A DNA stretch of 64,000 bases from Demequina zhanjiangensis (GCF_030418315.1 NZ_JAUHPV010000002.1:434001-498000), one strand, 5' to 3'. Shown: positions 25,613 through 34,619, counted from the stretch's first letter. Numbers and translations are program-made. The notes: generated by a model from the sequence alone, not told the origin.

Positions 25613-26044
25613 ATGCAGCACCGCACAGATCTACGCCGCGACGACGGCTTCAACCTTGTCGAGATCCTCGTCGTCGTGGTCATCATCGCCGTCCTGGCCG
25701 CGATCGCGGTGCCGATCTACCTCAACCACCAGGCCAGGGCCAAGGACGCAGTCGCGCAGGCCGACGCGATGAACCTGGGCATCCAGATCCGCGCCGCCTG
25801 GGACGACGAGGCGACGTCGTTGGCCGTGACCTCGGACGGCGACTACTACTTCATCAACTCGGAGAAGGTGCTCGGCGTCTCACCCGACGTGGAGTTCGTC
25901 GGCTTCACCGGAGGTGGCGCGATCGACGACTGGTGCGTGCAGCTCCGCATCCCTGGCGGGAAGAACAGCGATACGCCCGGCGTCCGCTTCGACTCCGTCA
26001 ACGGGTACGTCGAGAACGCCGCCTGCACCGGGCTGACGCCCTAG
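25613..26044 (+). CDS. Type IV pilin-like prepilin (orphan)
   Basis: A 143-aa prepilin. Short basic leader ending D-D-G, cleavage before Phe13, with the conserved Glu at +5 (Glu17) inside the hydrophobic helix FNLVEILVVVVIIAVLAAIA. The C-terminal globular part has two cysteines near the end (DDWCVQ and NAACTG), as in disulfide-loop pilins. ATG 25613 is chosen over upstream starts because GAGGGGGG precedes it and it gives a normal leader. No prepilin peptidase, ATPase or assembly platform lies in the window, so it must use machinery encoded elsewhere. Confidence 0.85.
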   Translation: MQHRTDLRRDDGFNLVEILVVVVIIAVLAAIAVPIYLNHQARAKDAVAQADAMNLGIQIRAAWDDEATSLAVTSDGDYYFINSEKVLGVSPDVEFVGFTGGGAIDDWCVQLRIPGGKNSDTPGVRFDSVNGYVENAACTGLTP

Positions 26045-26077
26045 CTCACCGGTCACCGCGGCGTCGGGCCGAGTGCA

Positions 26078-26117
26078 CGAAGGGCTGGGCATCCGGATCC
26101 GGATGCCCAGCCCTTCG
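26078..26117. terminator. 40-bp perfect palindrome, bidirectional terminator between pilin and metE
   Basis: The sequence from 26078 to 26117 is identical to its own reverse complement (arms begin CGAAGGGCTGGGCATCC, centre GGATCC). It sits between two convergent genes, 33 nt after the pilin stop and 12 nt after the metE stop, and can terminate both transcripts. Confidence 0.75.
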
Positions 26118-26129
26118 ACGCGGTGGCGG

Positions 26130-28451
26130 CTAGCGAACCGCCTTGGTGGCCGCGATGAGGTTCTCGAGGCTCGCGACGGTCTCCTCGTAGCCACGCGTCT
26201 TGAGACCGCAGTCGGGGTTGACCCACAGCTGACGGCCGGGGATGGACTCCTTGGCCAGCGACAGCAGCTCGGTCATCTCCTGCGTGGACGGGACGCGCGG
26301 CGAGTGGATGTCCCACACGCCCGGACCGATCTGACGCTCGTAGCCGTGGGTGCGGATCGCGGGCAGCACCTCCATGCGCGAGCGCGCCGCCTCGATCGAG
26401 GTCACGTCGGCGTCGAGGCCGTCGATCGCGTCGATGATCTCGCCGAACTCCGAGTAGCAGAGGTGCGTGTGGACCTGCGTGTCGTCCTTGGCGCCCGCAG
26501 TCGAGAGCCGGAATGAGCCCACCGACCACTCGAGGTAGGCCGCCTGGTCTCGCTTGCGCAGCGGCAGCAGCTCACGGAGCGCGGGCTCGTCCACCTGGAT
26601 GATGCCGATGCCGGCGTCCTCGAGGTCGGTCACCTCGTCGCGCAGCGCGAGGCCCACCTGGTCGGCGGTCACGGACAGCGGCTGGTCATCGCGCACGAAG
26701 GACCACGCGAGGATCGTCACCGGACCGGTGAGCATGCCCTTGACGGGCTTGTCCGACAGTGACTGCGCGTACTGCGCCCAGCGCACCGTCATGGGCTCGG
26801 GACGTGCGACGTCACCCCACAGGATCGACGGGCGCGTGCAGCGCGAGCCGTAGGACTGGACCCAACCGTTCTTGGTGACGGAGAACCCGTCGAGCAGCTC
26901 GGCGAAGTACTGGACCATGTCGTTGCGCTCGGCCTCGCCGTGGACGAGAACGTCGAGGTCCAGGTCCTCCTGCAGCTTCACCACGGACTGGATCTCGGCC
27001 TTCATCGCGGCCTCGTACGCGGCGTCGTCGATCTCACCCTTGGCCCATGCGGCACGGGACTTGCGGATCTCCGGGGTCTGCGGGAACGAGCCGATGGTCG
27101 TCGTGGCGAGCTCGGGGAGCTGGAAGCGCTCGTGCTGTGCGGCCTCGCGGACCGGGTAGGCAGCACGGTCACGGTCCGCAGGCGTGATCGCCGCGAGGCG
27201 GTCGCGCACGTCGGCACGGTTGGTGCCCGGGTGCGCTGCCCGGGACGCCAGCGCGGCGCGGGTCTCCGCGAGCGCATCGGCCACGGCGTCCTCGCCTTCG
27301 CGCAGCGCGGTGGCCAGGGTGACGACCTCACCGATCTTCTCGTCGGCGAAGGACAGCCAGCTCAGAAGCTCCTCACCCAGGTGCTCCTCACCCTCGAGGG
27401 TGTGGGGCACGTGGAAGAGCGAGGTCGCGGTGCCGACTGCGACCGCGCCGCCGAGCGCGGCGACCGCCTCGAGCTTCGCGAGCGCCTTGTCGGCGTCCGT
27501 GCGCCAGATGTTGTGGCCGTCGACCACGCCGGCCACCACGGTCAGACCAGCCAGGTCCACGCCCTCGGGCACGGCGCCCTTGACGAGGTCGAGCGCGACG
27601 GCCTCGACGCCGGAGGCGGCGAGCACGGGAAGCGCATCCTCGAGAGAGCCCATGGGGGCGGCGACCAGGATCTGAGGACGCTCCGCGGCTGCAGCGAGGG
27701 CGGCGTAGACCTTCTCGGCGTTCGCCAGCACGTCGGCACGGTCGGCGTCGATGTCCGCGACGAGCACGGGCTCGTCGATCTGAACCCACTCGGCTCCCGC
27801 GGCCTTGAAGGCGGCCAGGAGCTCGACGTACACGGCCAGCAGGTCGTCGAGGCGCTCGATCGGCGCGAAGCCCGTGGGCGCGTCGTCCGAGGGCTTGGCG
27901 AGGTAGAGGTAGGTGAGCGGACCGGTGATGACCGGGCGGGTCAGGTAGCCGGCGCCCTTGGCCTCGGTGAACTCGTCCACCCAGCGCGTGGAGGAGAGCG
28001 CGAACGTGGTCTCCGGTCCGATCTCGGGCACCAGGTAGTGGTAGTTCGAGTCGAACCACTTGGTCATCTCGAGCGGGGCGTCGGCGCCCTCGCCACGAGC
28101 GATGGTCGAGTAGCCGGCCAGGTCCACCGAGCCGTCGTCCTTGCGCAGGCGAGCGAAGCGGGTGGGGATCGCGCCGAACGTCACGGAAGCGTCGAGCACG
28201 TGGTCGTAGAACGAGAAGTTCGACGGGATCGACGAGTCATCCTTCGCGAGGCCGAGCCCAGCCATTCGCTCACGGGTGACGGAGCGGAGCTCCTTCGCGG
28301 TCGCCTCGAGGTCGGCCTCGGTGGTCGTTCCCTTCCAGAACGACTCGAGCGCCTTCTTGAGCTCGCGCATGCGTCCGATGCGCGGGTATCCGAGGACGGT
28401 CCCGCCGGGGAAGGCAGGGGTGGGCACGGCAACAGGGGTGTTGTCAGACAT
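26130..28451 (-). CDS. metE: Cobalamin-independent methionine synthase
   Basis: 773 aa. Transfers the methyl group of 5-methyltetrahydrofolate (polyglutamate) to homocysteine in the cytosol. N-terminal barrel begins LGYPRIGRMRELKKALE; the C-terminal catalytic barrel carries the zinc ligands in HTHLCYSEF and PDCGLKTRGYEE. Length is normal. ATG start with GAGGAA upstream in a leader of roughly 75-100 nt (TAGGTA is a possible -10). I looked for a cobalamin riboswitch in the leader and saw none. metF lies 1.6 kb upstream on the same strand, with osmC between. Confidence 0.97.
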   Translation of the reverse strand: MSDNTPVAVPTPAFPGGTVLGYPRIGRMRELKKALESFWKGTTTEADLEATAKELRSVTRERMAGLGLAKDDSSIPSNFSFYDHVLDASVTFGAIPTRFARLRKDDGSVDLAGYSTIARGEGADAPLEMTKWFDSNYHYLVPEIGPETTFALSSTRWVDEFTEAKGAGYLTRPVITGPLTYLYLAKPSDDAPTGFAPIERLDDLLAVYVELLAAFKAAGAEWVQIDEPVLVADIDADRADVLANAEKVYAALAAAAERPQILVAAPMGSLEDALPVLAASGVEAVALDLVKGAVPEGVDLAGLTVVAGVVDGHNIWRTDADKALAKLEAVAALGGAVAVGTATSLFHVPHTLEGEEHLGEELLSWLSFADEKIGEVVTLATALREGEDAVADALAETRAALASRAAHPGTNRADVRDRLAAITPADRDRAAYPVREAAQHERFQLPELATTTIGSFPQTPEIRKSRAAWAKGEIDDAAYEAAMKAEIQSVVKLQEDLDLDVLVHGEAERNDMVQYFAELLDGFSVTKNGWVQSYGSRCTRPSILWGDVARPEPMTVRWAQYAQSLSDKPVKGMLTGPVTILAWSFVRDDQPLSVTADQVGLALRDEVTDLEDAGIGIIQVDEPALRELLPLRKRDQAAYLEWSVGSFRLSTAGAKDDTQVHTHLCYSEFGEIIDAIDGLDADVTSIEAARSRMEVLPAIRTHGYERQIGPGVWDIHSPRVPSTQEMTELLSLAKESIPGRQLWVNPDCGLKTRGYEETVASLENLIAATKAVR

Positions 28452-28642
28452 GAGTTCCTCATGGGTGGCATGCGCGGCGGGCTCGCCATTGCGCTTTGTC
28501 GACGCGCGACTTCGTGCGCCGAGTGGGTGCGCGCGAGTTTACCTACGCGAAACACGCCTGTGAAGGGTTCTGCCTGCGGTCATGCTCCTGCCAGGCGACT
28601 TGGACAGGTGTCATCTGGATGCTTCGCGCGTCCGAGGGGTGG

Positions 28643-29068
28643 TCAGTCCTTCTCAACCAGTGAGACGGGGACGCCTGCTTCGACAGTGCGAGAGACGGTG
28701 CAGTACTTGTCGTGGCTCGCCTTCAGGGCGGTTGCGATGCGGGCGCGCGCCTTGTCGCCGTCCTCGCCCTCGGGGAAGGCGAGATCGAACACCGCCGCGA
28801 TGTCGCGCAGGATGTTCCCGGACTCGCCCTTCACCTGCTCCGCGGTCACGGTGACGTCGAAGCGATCGGGCTCCGCGCGACGGGTCGTCATCATGTCCAC
28901 ATCGATGCTCGAGCAGCCGGCGATCGCGGCCAGCAGGAGCTCGACCGGGGAGACGAGCCCCTCACCGCGACCGAACGTCAGCGTCGCGCCGGACTGGGTC
29001 GTCACGGTGTAGACACCCTCGGACTCACGGGTCATCGAGATCGACTTGGGCAGGGTCTCGTCGGACAT
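28643..29068 (-). CDS. OsmC/Ohr family peroxiredoxin-like protein
   Basis: A 141-aa protein of the OsmC superfamily, cytosolic thiol peroxidases acting on organic hydroperoxides. The two conserved cysteines are present: AGCSSIDV (mid) and KYCTVSRT (C-terminal third), together with the N-terminal Arg/Glu region. It is closer to the YhfA/OsmC-like branch than to classical Ohr, judging from VSPVELLLAAIAGCSSID. ATG with AAAGGA upstream. Lies between metE and metF. Confidence 0.85.
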   Translation of the reverse strand: MSDETLPKSISMTRESEGVYTVTTQSGATLTFGRGEGLVSPVELLLAAIAGCSSIDVDMMTTRRAEPDRFDVTVTAEQVKGESGNILRDIAAVFDLAFPEGEDGDKARARIATALKASHDKYCTVSRTVEAGVPVSLVEKD

Positions 29069-29153
29069 GGCTTCCTTTCGGACGGGGTACGAGCAGGCTA
29101 ACGCGGCTCAGGCGACGCGGATTCCGCCACGGGACCGCACACGCGGCGGGACC

Positions 29154-30041
29154 TCAGCTGGCGCGCAGACCCATCGCCTCGACCAGCTCGAGCGCGGCCG
29201 CCGACTGGTTGAAGGTGATGATGTGGATTCCTGGGGCACCGGCGTCGAGCAGCTCTCGCGACAGTCGTGCCGCATGGGCGACTCCTGCCGCGCGCGCCGC
29301 ATCGTCGGACTCCGCCGCCTCCAGCGCCGCGACGAGCTCGACGGGGGTCGGGACGCCCGTCAGCTCGGACGCGCGGACGGCACGCCTGGTCGACACGATC
29401 GGCATCACCTCGGGGATGATCGGCATCGTCACGCCATGCGCGAGCGCATCCTCGACCAGCGCCGTGTACTGCTCCACCTCGTAGAACACCTGGGTGATCG
29501 CGAACTGCGCCCCCGCGCGCTCCTTGAAGCGCATCACGTCGATCGCCGACTGTCGCCATCGCTCCATCGCGTGCGTGGCAGGGAACGCGGCCACGCCCAC
29601 GCAGATGTCGCTGACGCCGTGCGCTCGCGCCACCTCATGGACGAGCGAGACGAGCTGGCTCGCGTAGAGCAGCCCATCGGGGTGCGGCCGCCAGTCCGGG
29701 GTGCCCTGGGGCGGGTCCCCACGCAGCGCCAGGAAGTCGAGGACGCCCTCCTCGAGGTACTCCTCGATCACGGTGATCAGCTCGTCGCGGGACTGGTCGA
29801 CGCATGTGAGGTGCGCGAGCGGCGGGATGGTGTGCGCCTCGGCGAGCATCTGGACGACGCCGCGGGAGGTGGACCGCGTGGTGCCTGAGGCCCCGTACGT
29901 GATCGACATGAAGTCCGGGTGCGTGTCCGCGAGCACCTTCATCGTGGCACGCAGCGTCTCCTCCGCCGCAGGGGTGCGGGGAGGGAACAGCTCGTAGCTG
30001 AGAGTCGGACGCTCATGGCGCAGGAGACCCGCGATGGTCAT
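29154..30041 (-). CDS. metF: 5,10-methylenetetrahydrofolate reductase
   Basis: A 295-aa flavoprotein that makes 5-methyl-THF, the methyl donor for MetE. N-terminal PTLSYELFPPRTPAAEE contains the conserved Glu and FPPR; SITYGASG, HLTCVDQSRDEL and ALRGDPPQG are family motifs. The start ATG 30041 is chosen over an upstream ATG at 30095 because TATCCT lies 7 nt before it. Reading from 30095 would add 18 residues not typical of MetF. Confidence 0.93.
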   Translation of the reverse strand: MTIAGLLRHERPTLSYELFPPRTPAAEETLRATMKVLADTHPDFMSITYGASGTTRSTSRGVVQMLAEAHTIPPLAHLTCVDQSRDELITVIEEYLEEGVLDFLALRGDPPQGTPDWRPHPDGLLYASQLVSLVHEVARAHGVSDICVGVAAFPATHAMERWRQSAIDVMRFKERAGAQFAITQVFYEVEQYTALVEDALAHGVTMPIIPEVMPIVSTRRAVRASELTGVPTPVELVAALEAAESDDAARAAGVAHAARLSRELLDAGAPGIHIITFNQSAAALELVEAMGLRAS

Positions 30042-30048
30042 GGCGCAG

Positions 30049-30054
30049 AGGATA
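30049..30054 (-). promoter_or_regulatory. -10 box TATCCT, leaderless metF start
   Basis: TATCCT (minus strand) ends 7 nt before ATG 30041; no ribosome-binding site. Confidence 0.55.
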
Positions 30055-30246
30055 CGCACACTTGGCCCGCGGTGCCGTGGACAGGTGTCGGTCATGCCGG
30101 TTCCGTGAAGCGATGCGACGGCGCCGGACGTCTCCGGTCACGAAGGGCTCTCCCGAGCGCAGACCCACCGGCGTCCCCAGGCCGCGCCTCGTTGTCTCGT
30201 GTCCGCAGGCAGCCGCGAGACCGTCCAGCGCGTCACAGGCGCTTGG

Positions 30247-30252
30247 CAGACT
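30247..30252 (+). promoter_or_regulatory. -10-like CAGACT, possible leaderless tag start
   Basis: CAGACT ends 6 nt before ATG 30259; the divergent gap to metF (30042-30258) holds nothing else recognisable. Confidence 0.35.
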
Positions 30253-30258
30253 GGGCGC

Positions 30259-30831
30259 ATGACGAACCCCACCGAGCTCGCGATCCGCTGCTTCGGCAAC
30301 GACGATCCCCTCTACGCCGCCTATCACGACGAGGAGTGGGGCGTCCCCGTGCACGGAGACACGGCACTGTACGAACGGCTCGTGCTCGAGGCCATGCAGT
30401 CAGGACTCGCGTGGATCACCGTGCTGCGCAAGCGCGAGGGCTTCCGCGCGGCGTTCGACGGGTTCGATCCACACGTGGTCGCCACCTACGGGGCCGACGA
30501 CGTGGAGCGATTGATGGCAGACGCGGGCGTCATCAGGAACCGTCGGAAGATCGAGGCCGCGATCACGAATGCACAGGCGCTCGTGGCGCTCCAGGCTGAG
30601 GGCGGCTCGCTCGACGAGATCGTCTGGGCTCACGCCCCGGAGCCTCGGTCGACGCCTCCGGCCACCTGGGCCGATGTACCCGCACAGATCCCCGAGTCCG
30701 TCGCCCTCGCGAAGGCCCTCAAGAAGGTCGGCTTCGTGTTCGTCGGACCGACCACGATGTACGCGGCGATGCAGGCCTGCGGACTGGTCGACGACCACAT
30801 CGCGGGCTGCGTGTCGCGGACAGCGTCCTAG
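30259..30831 (+). CDS. tag: DNA-3-methyladenine glycosylase I
   Basis: A 190-aa base-excision enzyme removing 3-methyladenine from DNA. Strong match to E. coli Tag: RCFGNDDPLYAAYHDEEWG, SGLAWITVLRKREGFRAAF, KALKKVGFVFVGPTTMY, MQACGLVDDHIAGC. The zinc ligands are Cys11, His23, His180 and Cys184. ATG 30259 begins the conserved region; a longer in-frame start at 30199 would add unconserved sequence. Its 3' end overlaps the convergent Nudix gene by 4 nt. Confidence 0.95.
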   Translation: MTNPTELAIRCFGNDDPLYAAYHDEEWGVPVHGDTALYERLVLEAMQSGLAWITVLRKREGFRAAFDGFDPHVVATYGADDVERLMADAGVIRNRRKIEAAITNAQALVALQAEGGSLDEIVWAHAPEPRSTPPATWADVPAQIPESVALAKALKKVGFVFVGPTTMYAAMQACGLVDDHIAGCVSRTAS

Positions 30832-31394
30832 CAGAACCCCTTGCGCAGGCGCGCGATCGCGTCGTCCAGGAGCGCCTCGACGATGCGGGTGTCGGCCGGC
30901 AGCCACGGCACATCGCGCCAGGCACCGGGCTCGAGCCAGCGCAGCTCGTCGTGGTCCTCGAGCGGCTTCGGCTCGGGCAGCGAGCCGTCCTCGCCGGGCT
31001 TGAGGGTCGCCCACCACACGCGCAGCACCAGCCGCGGTCCGTCGGCGTCAGCGGCGCGGAGCTCCCATGCGGGGCCGGTGTCGGTGCCATCGGGCAGAAG
31101 GATGCCCTGATCAGGACCCGGGATCTCATCGCCGAGCTCGACCTCGACGCCCAGCTCCTCGTCGAGCTCGCGGTGCAGGGCCTCCTCGGGAGTCTCCCCC
31201 TCGTCGACCTTGCCGCCAGGGAACTCCCACAGGCCCGCGAACACGGGAGGCGCCGAGCGTCGTGCAGCGAACAGCAGGCGCGGCTGCTCGAGGTCGTCGG
31301 TGATGGCCGCCGCGACCACGAGGCGCGGCGCGCCATGGACGGGGACCTGGCCGTGCGGCTCGTGGTCTCCCGCGGGGACGGGATCCGAGGTCAC
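30828..31394 (-). CDS. Nudix hydrolase, MutT-like
   Basis: A 188-aa Nudix enzyme with a full box at about 60-82 (GGKVDEGETPEEALHRELDE, then ELGV). The lead-in GLWEFPGGK and N-terminal VVAAAI plus LLFAARR match MutT-type 8-oxo-dGTP diphosphatases, which sanitise oxidised nucleotides. Overlaps the gcvH stop by 4 nt (ATGA), so it is translated with the glycine cleavage genes although functionally unrelated. C-terminal ~60 residues are more acidic than in E. coli MutT. Confidence 0.85.
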   Translation of the reverse strand: MTSDPVPAGDHEPHGQVPVHGAPRLVVAAAITDDLEQPRLLFAARRSAPPVFAGLWEFPGGKVDEGETPEEALHRELDEELGVEVELGDEIPGPDQGILLPDGTDTGPAWELRAADADGPRLVLRVWWATLKPGEDGSLPEPKPLEDHDELRWLEPGAWRDVPWLPADTRIVEALLDDAIARLRKGFC

Positions 31395-31774
31395 TCGGTG
31401 ATCTTCGCGTACGCCTCGGAGTCGAGCAGCCCCGACGGCTCCTCAGCCAGGCGGACCCTGAAGATCCAGCCCTCTCCATAGGCGTCCTCGCCGATCGTCT
31501 CGGGAGCGTCGGACAGCTCCTCGTTGACCGCGACGACCTCTCCGGTCACGGGCGAGTACATCTCGCTGACGGCCTTGGTGGACTCCAGCTCGCCGCAGAC
31601 CTCGCCCGAGCTGACCGAGTCGCCCACCGCGGGCAGCTCGACGTAGACGATGTCGCCGAGCGCTTCAGCGGCGTGCTCGGTGATGCCGACGGTGACGACC
31701 GAGTCCTCGGCGAGCTCGCCGGACACCCACTCGTGCTCCTCGCTGTACAGGAGCTCCTCGGGAACGTGTGCCAT
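31391..31774 (-). CDS. gcvH: Glycine cleavage system H protein
   Basis: 127 aa, the lipoyl carrier of the glycine cleavage complex. The lipoylated residue is Lys67 in GELESTKAVSE; YSEEHEWV and VGITEHAAEALGDIVYVELP are the flanking family motifs. ATG with AAGGA upstream, 34 nt after gcvT and overlapping the Nudix gene, so gcvT-gcvH-nudix form one operon. Confidence 0.97.
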   Translation of the reverse strand: MAHVPEELLYSEEHEWVSGELAEDSVVTVGITEHAAEALGDIVYVELPAVGDSVSSGEVCGELESTKAVSEMYSPVTGEVVAVNEELSDAPETIGEDAYGEGWIFRVRLAEEPSGLLDSEAYAKITE

Positions 31775-31808
31775 CAGTGGTCCTTCCTTACAGGCTGGCC
31801 ATGGGGAC

Positions 31809-32972
31809 TCAGGCGGTCCTCTTGTAGAACGGTAGCGCGGTCACGGTCATCGACTCCCGCCTTCCACGCACATCGACATGGACAGCGGTGCCCTCGGACG
31901 CGAGCGCAAGCGGCACGTAGGCCATCGCGATCGGCTTGCCGAGCGTGGGCGACGGGGCGCCGGAGGTGACGGTTCCCACGGAGGCGCCGGACTCGTCGAC
32001 GATGCTGTAGCCGGCTCGCGCGGCCCGTCGGCCGTCACCGACGAGGCCCACAAGAGTCTTCTCGCCGCCCGCCGCGGCGGGGTCTGCGAGCGCGGCGTTC
32101 CACGCGTCGCGTGCCGACTCGAGAGCGGCCCGGCCCACGAAGTCCCCGCGGGGATTCTTCTCCGTCCCGAACACGACCACGCGGCCGAGCCCCGCCTCGA
32201 AGGGGGTGGTCTCACGGGTGAGCTCATGCCCGTAGAGCGGCATCCCGGCCTCGAGCCGCAGCGTGTCGCGTGAGGACAGGCCACAGGGCACGATCCCGTC
32301 CGCGGCACCCTCGGCGAGCGCCAGCTGCCATACCGCGGCGGCCTCATCTGCGCCGACGAACAGCTCGAACCCGTCCTCGCCCGTGTAGCCGGTGCGCGCG
32401 ACGAACGCGTGGATGCCCCCGGCCAGGAGGATCGGCGCGGACGCGTAGTACTTCATGGCCTCGACGTCGTCGGCTCCGCGCTCGGTCATGCGCTGCACGA
32501 TCGCCTCGGCGGCGGGACCCTGGACCGCGATGAGGGCGATGTCGTCGGAGATGTCCTCCACGTCGGCGTCGAAGCCCTCGACCCGCTCGGCGAGCTCGGC
32601 GGCGACCGCGTCCCGGTTGGCCGCGTTCGCGACGATCACGTAGTGGTCCCAGTCGCGTCGGTAGACGATCAGGTCGTCGATCACGCCTCCGTCGGCGGCG
32701 CACAGCATCGTGTACTTCGCGCCGCCGAGCGCGACCGCGCTCATGCGCCCGACGAGCGCATCGTCGAGGAAGGCCTCCGCCTCGGCGCCGCGCACCGACA
32801 GCTCGCCCATGTGGCTCAGGTCGAACAGGCCCGCCGCGGTGCGGACCGCGGTGTGCTCGGCGATGTCTCCCGAGTAGCGGACCGGCATCTCCCAGCCGGC
32901 GAAGTCCACGAGCGTCGCGCCGAGGGCGACATGCTCATCGTGCAGGGGCGAGCGGAGCGGTGCGGAGTTCAC
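31809..32972 (-). CDS. gcvT: Glycine cleavage system T protein (aminomethyltransferase)
   Basis: 387 aa. Releases ammonia from the aminomethyl-lipoyl arm of GcvH and forms 5,10-methylene-THF. LRSPLHDEHVALGATLVDFAGWEMPV is split here by the family's conserved spacing; also AGLFDLSHMGEL, YTMLCAADGGVIDDL, ARTGYTGEDGFELF and LRLEAGMPLYGHEL. GTG start predicted leaderless (TACGCT). First gene of the gcvT-gcvH-nudix operon. Confidence 0.97.
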   Translation of the reverse strand: MNSAPLRSPLHDEHVALGATLVDFAGWEMPVRYSGDIAEHTAVRTAAGLFDLSHMGELSVRGAEAEAFLDDALVGRMSAVALGGAKYTMLCAADGGVIDDLIVYRRDWDHYVIVANAANRDAVAAELAERVEGFDADVEDISDDIALIAVQGPAAEAIVQRMTERGADDVEAMKYYASAPILLAGGIHAFVARTGYTGEDGFELFVGADEAAAVWQLALAEGAADGIVPCGLSSRDTLRLEAGMPLYGHELTRETTPFEAGLGRVVVFGTEKNPRGDFVGRAALESARDAWNAALADPAAAGGEKTLVGLVGDGRRAARAGYSIVDESGASVGTVTSGAPSPTLGKPIAMAYVPLALASEGTAVHVDVRGRRESMTVTALPFYKRTA

Positions 32973-32978
32973 GGGTTC

Positions 32979-32984
32979 AGCGTA
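32979..32984 (-). promoter_or_regulatory. -10 box TACGCT, leaderless gcvT start
   Basis: TACGCT (minus strand) ends 6 nt before GTG 32972. With no leader there is no room for a glycine riboswitch. Confidence 0.55.
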
Positions 32985-33017
32985 GTCGCGTCGGAACTTG
33001 CGCCCCGTGCGGCGCCG

Positions 33018-34466
33018 TCAGTCGCCGACCCGTCGCAGGACCATCTCGAAGTCGCCGAACATGACGCGGCCCACGAGCGGAGTGGGCGCGTGGGGCGGGA
33101 CGACGGTCTCGCGGCCGTGGGAGTCGACGAGGAGGGTGCCGTTCGTGGAGCCAAGGTCCTCGACCATCCACAGTCCGTCGATCCAGACGAGCCGGGCGTG
33201 CGTCTTCGACATCGTGCGCGTGGGGTCCGCGATGTCGATGCGAGCGGCGCCGTCCGCGCCGGGCCTGCCGCCGATGCGTCCCACGATCGTGACGGCGCTG
33301 GTGAGCGCGTAGGTCACGCCGTCGCGGGTGACGAGCTCCCATGGCTCACGTCGACGCGGGCTGACGCGCGTCTGGTCCAGGTCGTCGTCCTCGTCCTCGT
33401 CGCCGAAGCCCGAGTTGAGGAGCGCGGCGATCGTCGCGTCGTCGAACACGCCCTTCCACGCCGGGGTCTCCTCCTGCGAGGCGGGCGGGGGTCCGGGCAG
33501 CGGGTCGGGCATGCGCTTGCCCGTGTCGCGGCCGGACTGATCGTCATCACCGAGGGTCGGCATGCCGGCAGTCGCGAGCTCGTCGGCCCCCGTGACCTCG
33601 GCCGGACGCTCGTACGGAGACACGGGCTGCGTGGGCGCCACGTGAGGCTGCTCAGCCGCGGGCGTCGGCGAGGACGGCGGCGGCGACCACGGCATCGGTC
33701 GATCGGGATCTGAGGGTGTGGTCACTGGAGTCTCCTCGAAGAGCTGCCGCGACGGGATCGCGGCCGGTACGGCAGCCGGCGGCGCGAGCCTCGGCGACGG
33801 CGCGACGGCGGTGGCGGGGGACTGCTGTCGGACGAAAGCCTCAGAGCGGGACTTTTCGTCCCCAGCAGTCTTGCGCACTGGCAGGGGTGTGGACAAGGGG
33901 GCCATGACTGGCTGCGTGATCGTGGGGGCCTCGGCGTCGAGGTCGTCGGAGTCGTCTGCGGACGACGCCTCGGACACGATCGGGATCGCACCGGTGATCG
34001 GTCGCACGTCGCGTGCGGCCATGGATGCCGCGACGAAGCCCCAGACGGGAGGGGCGATCGCGGCGACGACGACGAGTCCGCGGGGGACCCTGAGGCGGGC
34101 GCTGAGCCAGCCGGCGTGGAGGATCCAGAGGATCCATCCGGCGACGGCGAAGGGCGCGGCGACGAGCAGCGGGAGCACCCAGGCGGCGCGAGGCAGGTCA
34201 GCACCCACCGCGAGCGCACCGATCACGCCGGCTGCGGCGAGCACACCGGCCGCCTCGAGCGACCGGACCGTTCCGGTGGCGACGGCCGAGCCATCGGCGG
34301 CGCGCGCCGCGGCGACCCACCTGGCGACAGGGATCCACGCCGGTCCGACGGGGCGACCGAGCTGGCGCAGAGCCGCGCCGAGGCCGAAGCCCATGAGGAC
34401 GTATCCGGCCAGGAAGAGGCCCAGTCCCGTCAGGAAGGCGACCGCGTAGGCGGCATCGTCACCCAT
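33018..34466 (-). CDS. Membrane protein with C-terminal FHA domain
   Basis: A 482-aa protein: about five membrane spans in the first ~165 residues (the plan of DUF5684-like small membrane proteins), a long disordered Pro/Ser/Thr/Glu linker (about 175-385, a likely Ser/Thr kinase target) and a C-terminal FHA domain (about 395-482) with GRIGGRPGADGA, the phosphothreonine-binding core TMSKTHARLVW and DLGSTNGTLL. FHA domains bind phosphothreonine peptides, so it probably acts in Ser/Thr-kinase signalling at the membrane. It lies between gcvT and gcvP on the same strand with no known link. ATG 34466; the leader has a hairpin and a 8-codon overlapping frame. Confidence 0.82.
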   Translation of the reverse strand: MGDDAAYAVAFLTGLGLFLAGYVLMGFGLGAALRQLGRPVGPAWIPVARWVAAARAADGSAVATGTVRSLEAAGVLAAAGVIGALAVGADLPRAAWVLPLLVAAPFAVAGWILWILHAGWLSARLRVPRGLVVVAAIAPPVWGFVAASMAARDVRPITGAIPIVSEASSADDSDDLDAEAPTITQPVMAPLSTPLPVRKTAGDEKSRSEAFVRQQSPATAVAPSPRLAPPAAVPAAIPSRQLFEETPVTTPSDPDRPMPWSPPPSSPTPAAEQPHVAPTQPVSPYERPAEVTGADELATAGMPTLGDDDQSGRDTGKRMPDPLPGPPPASQEETPAWKGVFDDATIAALLNSGFGDEDEDDDLDQTRVSPRRREPWELVTRDGVTYALTSAVTIVGRIGGRPGADGAARIDIADPTRTMSKTHARLVWIDGLWMVEDLGSTNGTLLVDSHGRETVVPPHAPTPLVGRVMFGDFEMVLRRVGD

Positions 34467-34491
34467 CGGCGTCTCCCTTCCTCATGGCGTG

Positions 34492-34509
34492 CTCGATCAA
34501 GGGATCGAG
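34492..34509 (-). repeat. Leader hairpin before the FHA gene
   Basis: CTCGATC (34492-34498) and GATCGAG (34503-34509) pair around a 4-nt loop, 26 nt before the start. Confidence 0.35.
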
Positions 34510-34619
34510 GCTAGTCTCCGGGCACGCCGGAACCAAGGCTTTGTCGCGTACTCCACATCGGCGCGATCGGCCTCGGACATGAGGGGTTGCCCGCCCGCGG
34601 CGGGCGGCGGAGGCGGACG

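Noticed and set aside
28452-28640. Cobalamin or SAM riboswitch upstream of metE
   Set aside because: I read the leader on the minus strand and saw no B12-box or SAM-IV core; only a normal ribosome-binding site and a possible -10.
26940-29012. 690-codon frame opposite metE
   Set aside because: Shadow of metE and osmC: composition is unlike a protein and no domain is recognisable.
32973-33017. Glycine riboswitch before gcvT, and likewise before gcvP
   Set aside because: Both genes look leaderless with the -10 at 6 nt, leaving no space for an aptamer.
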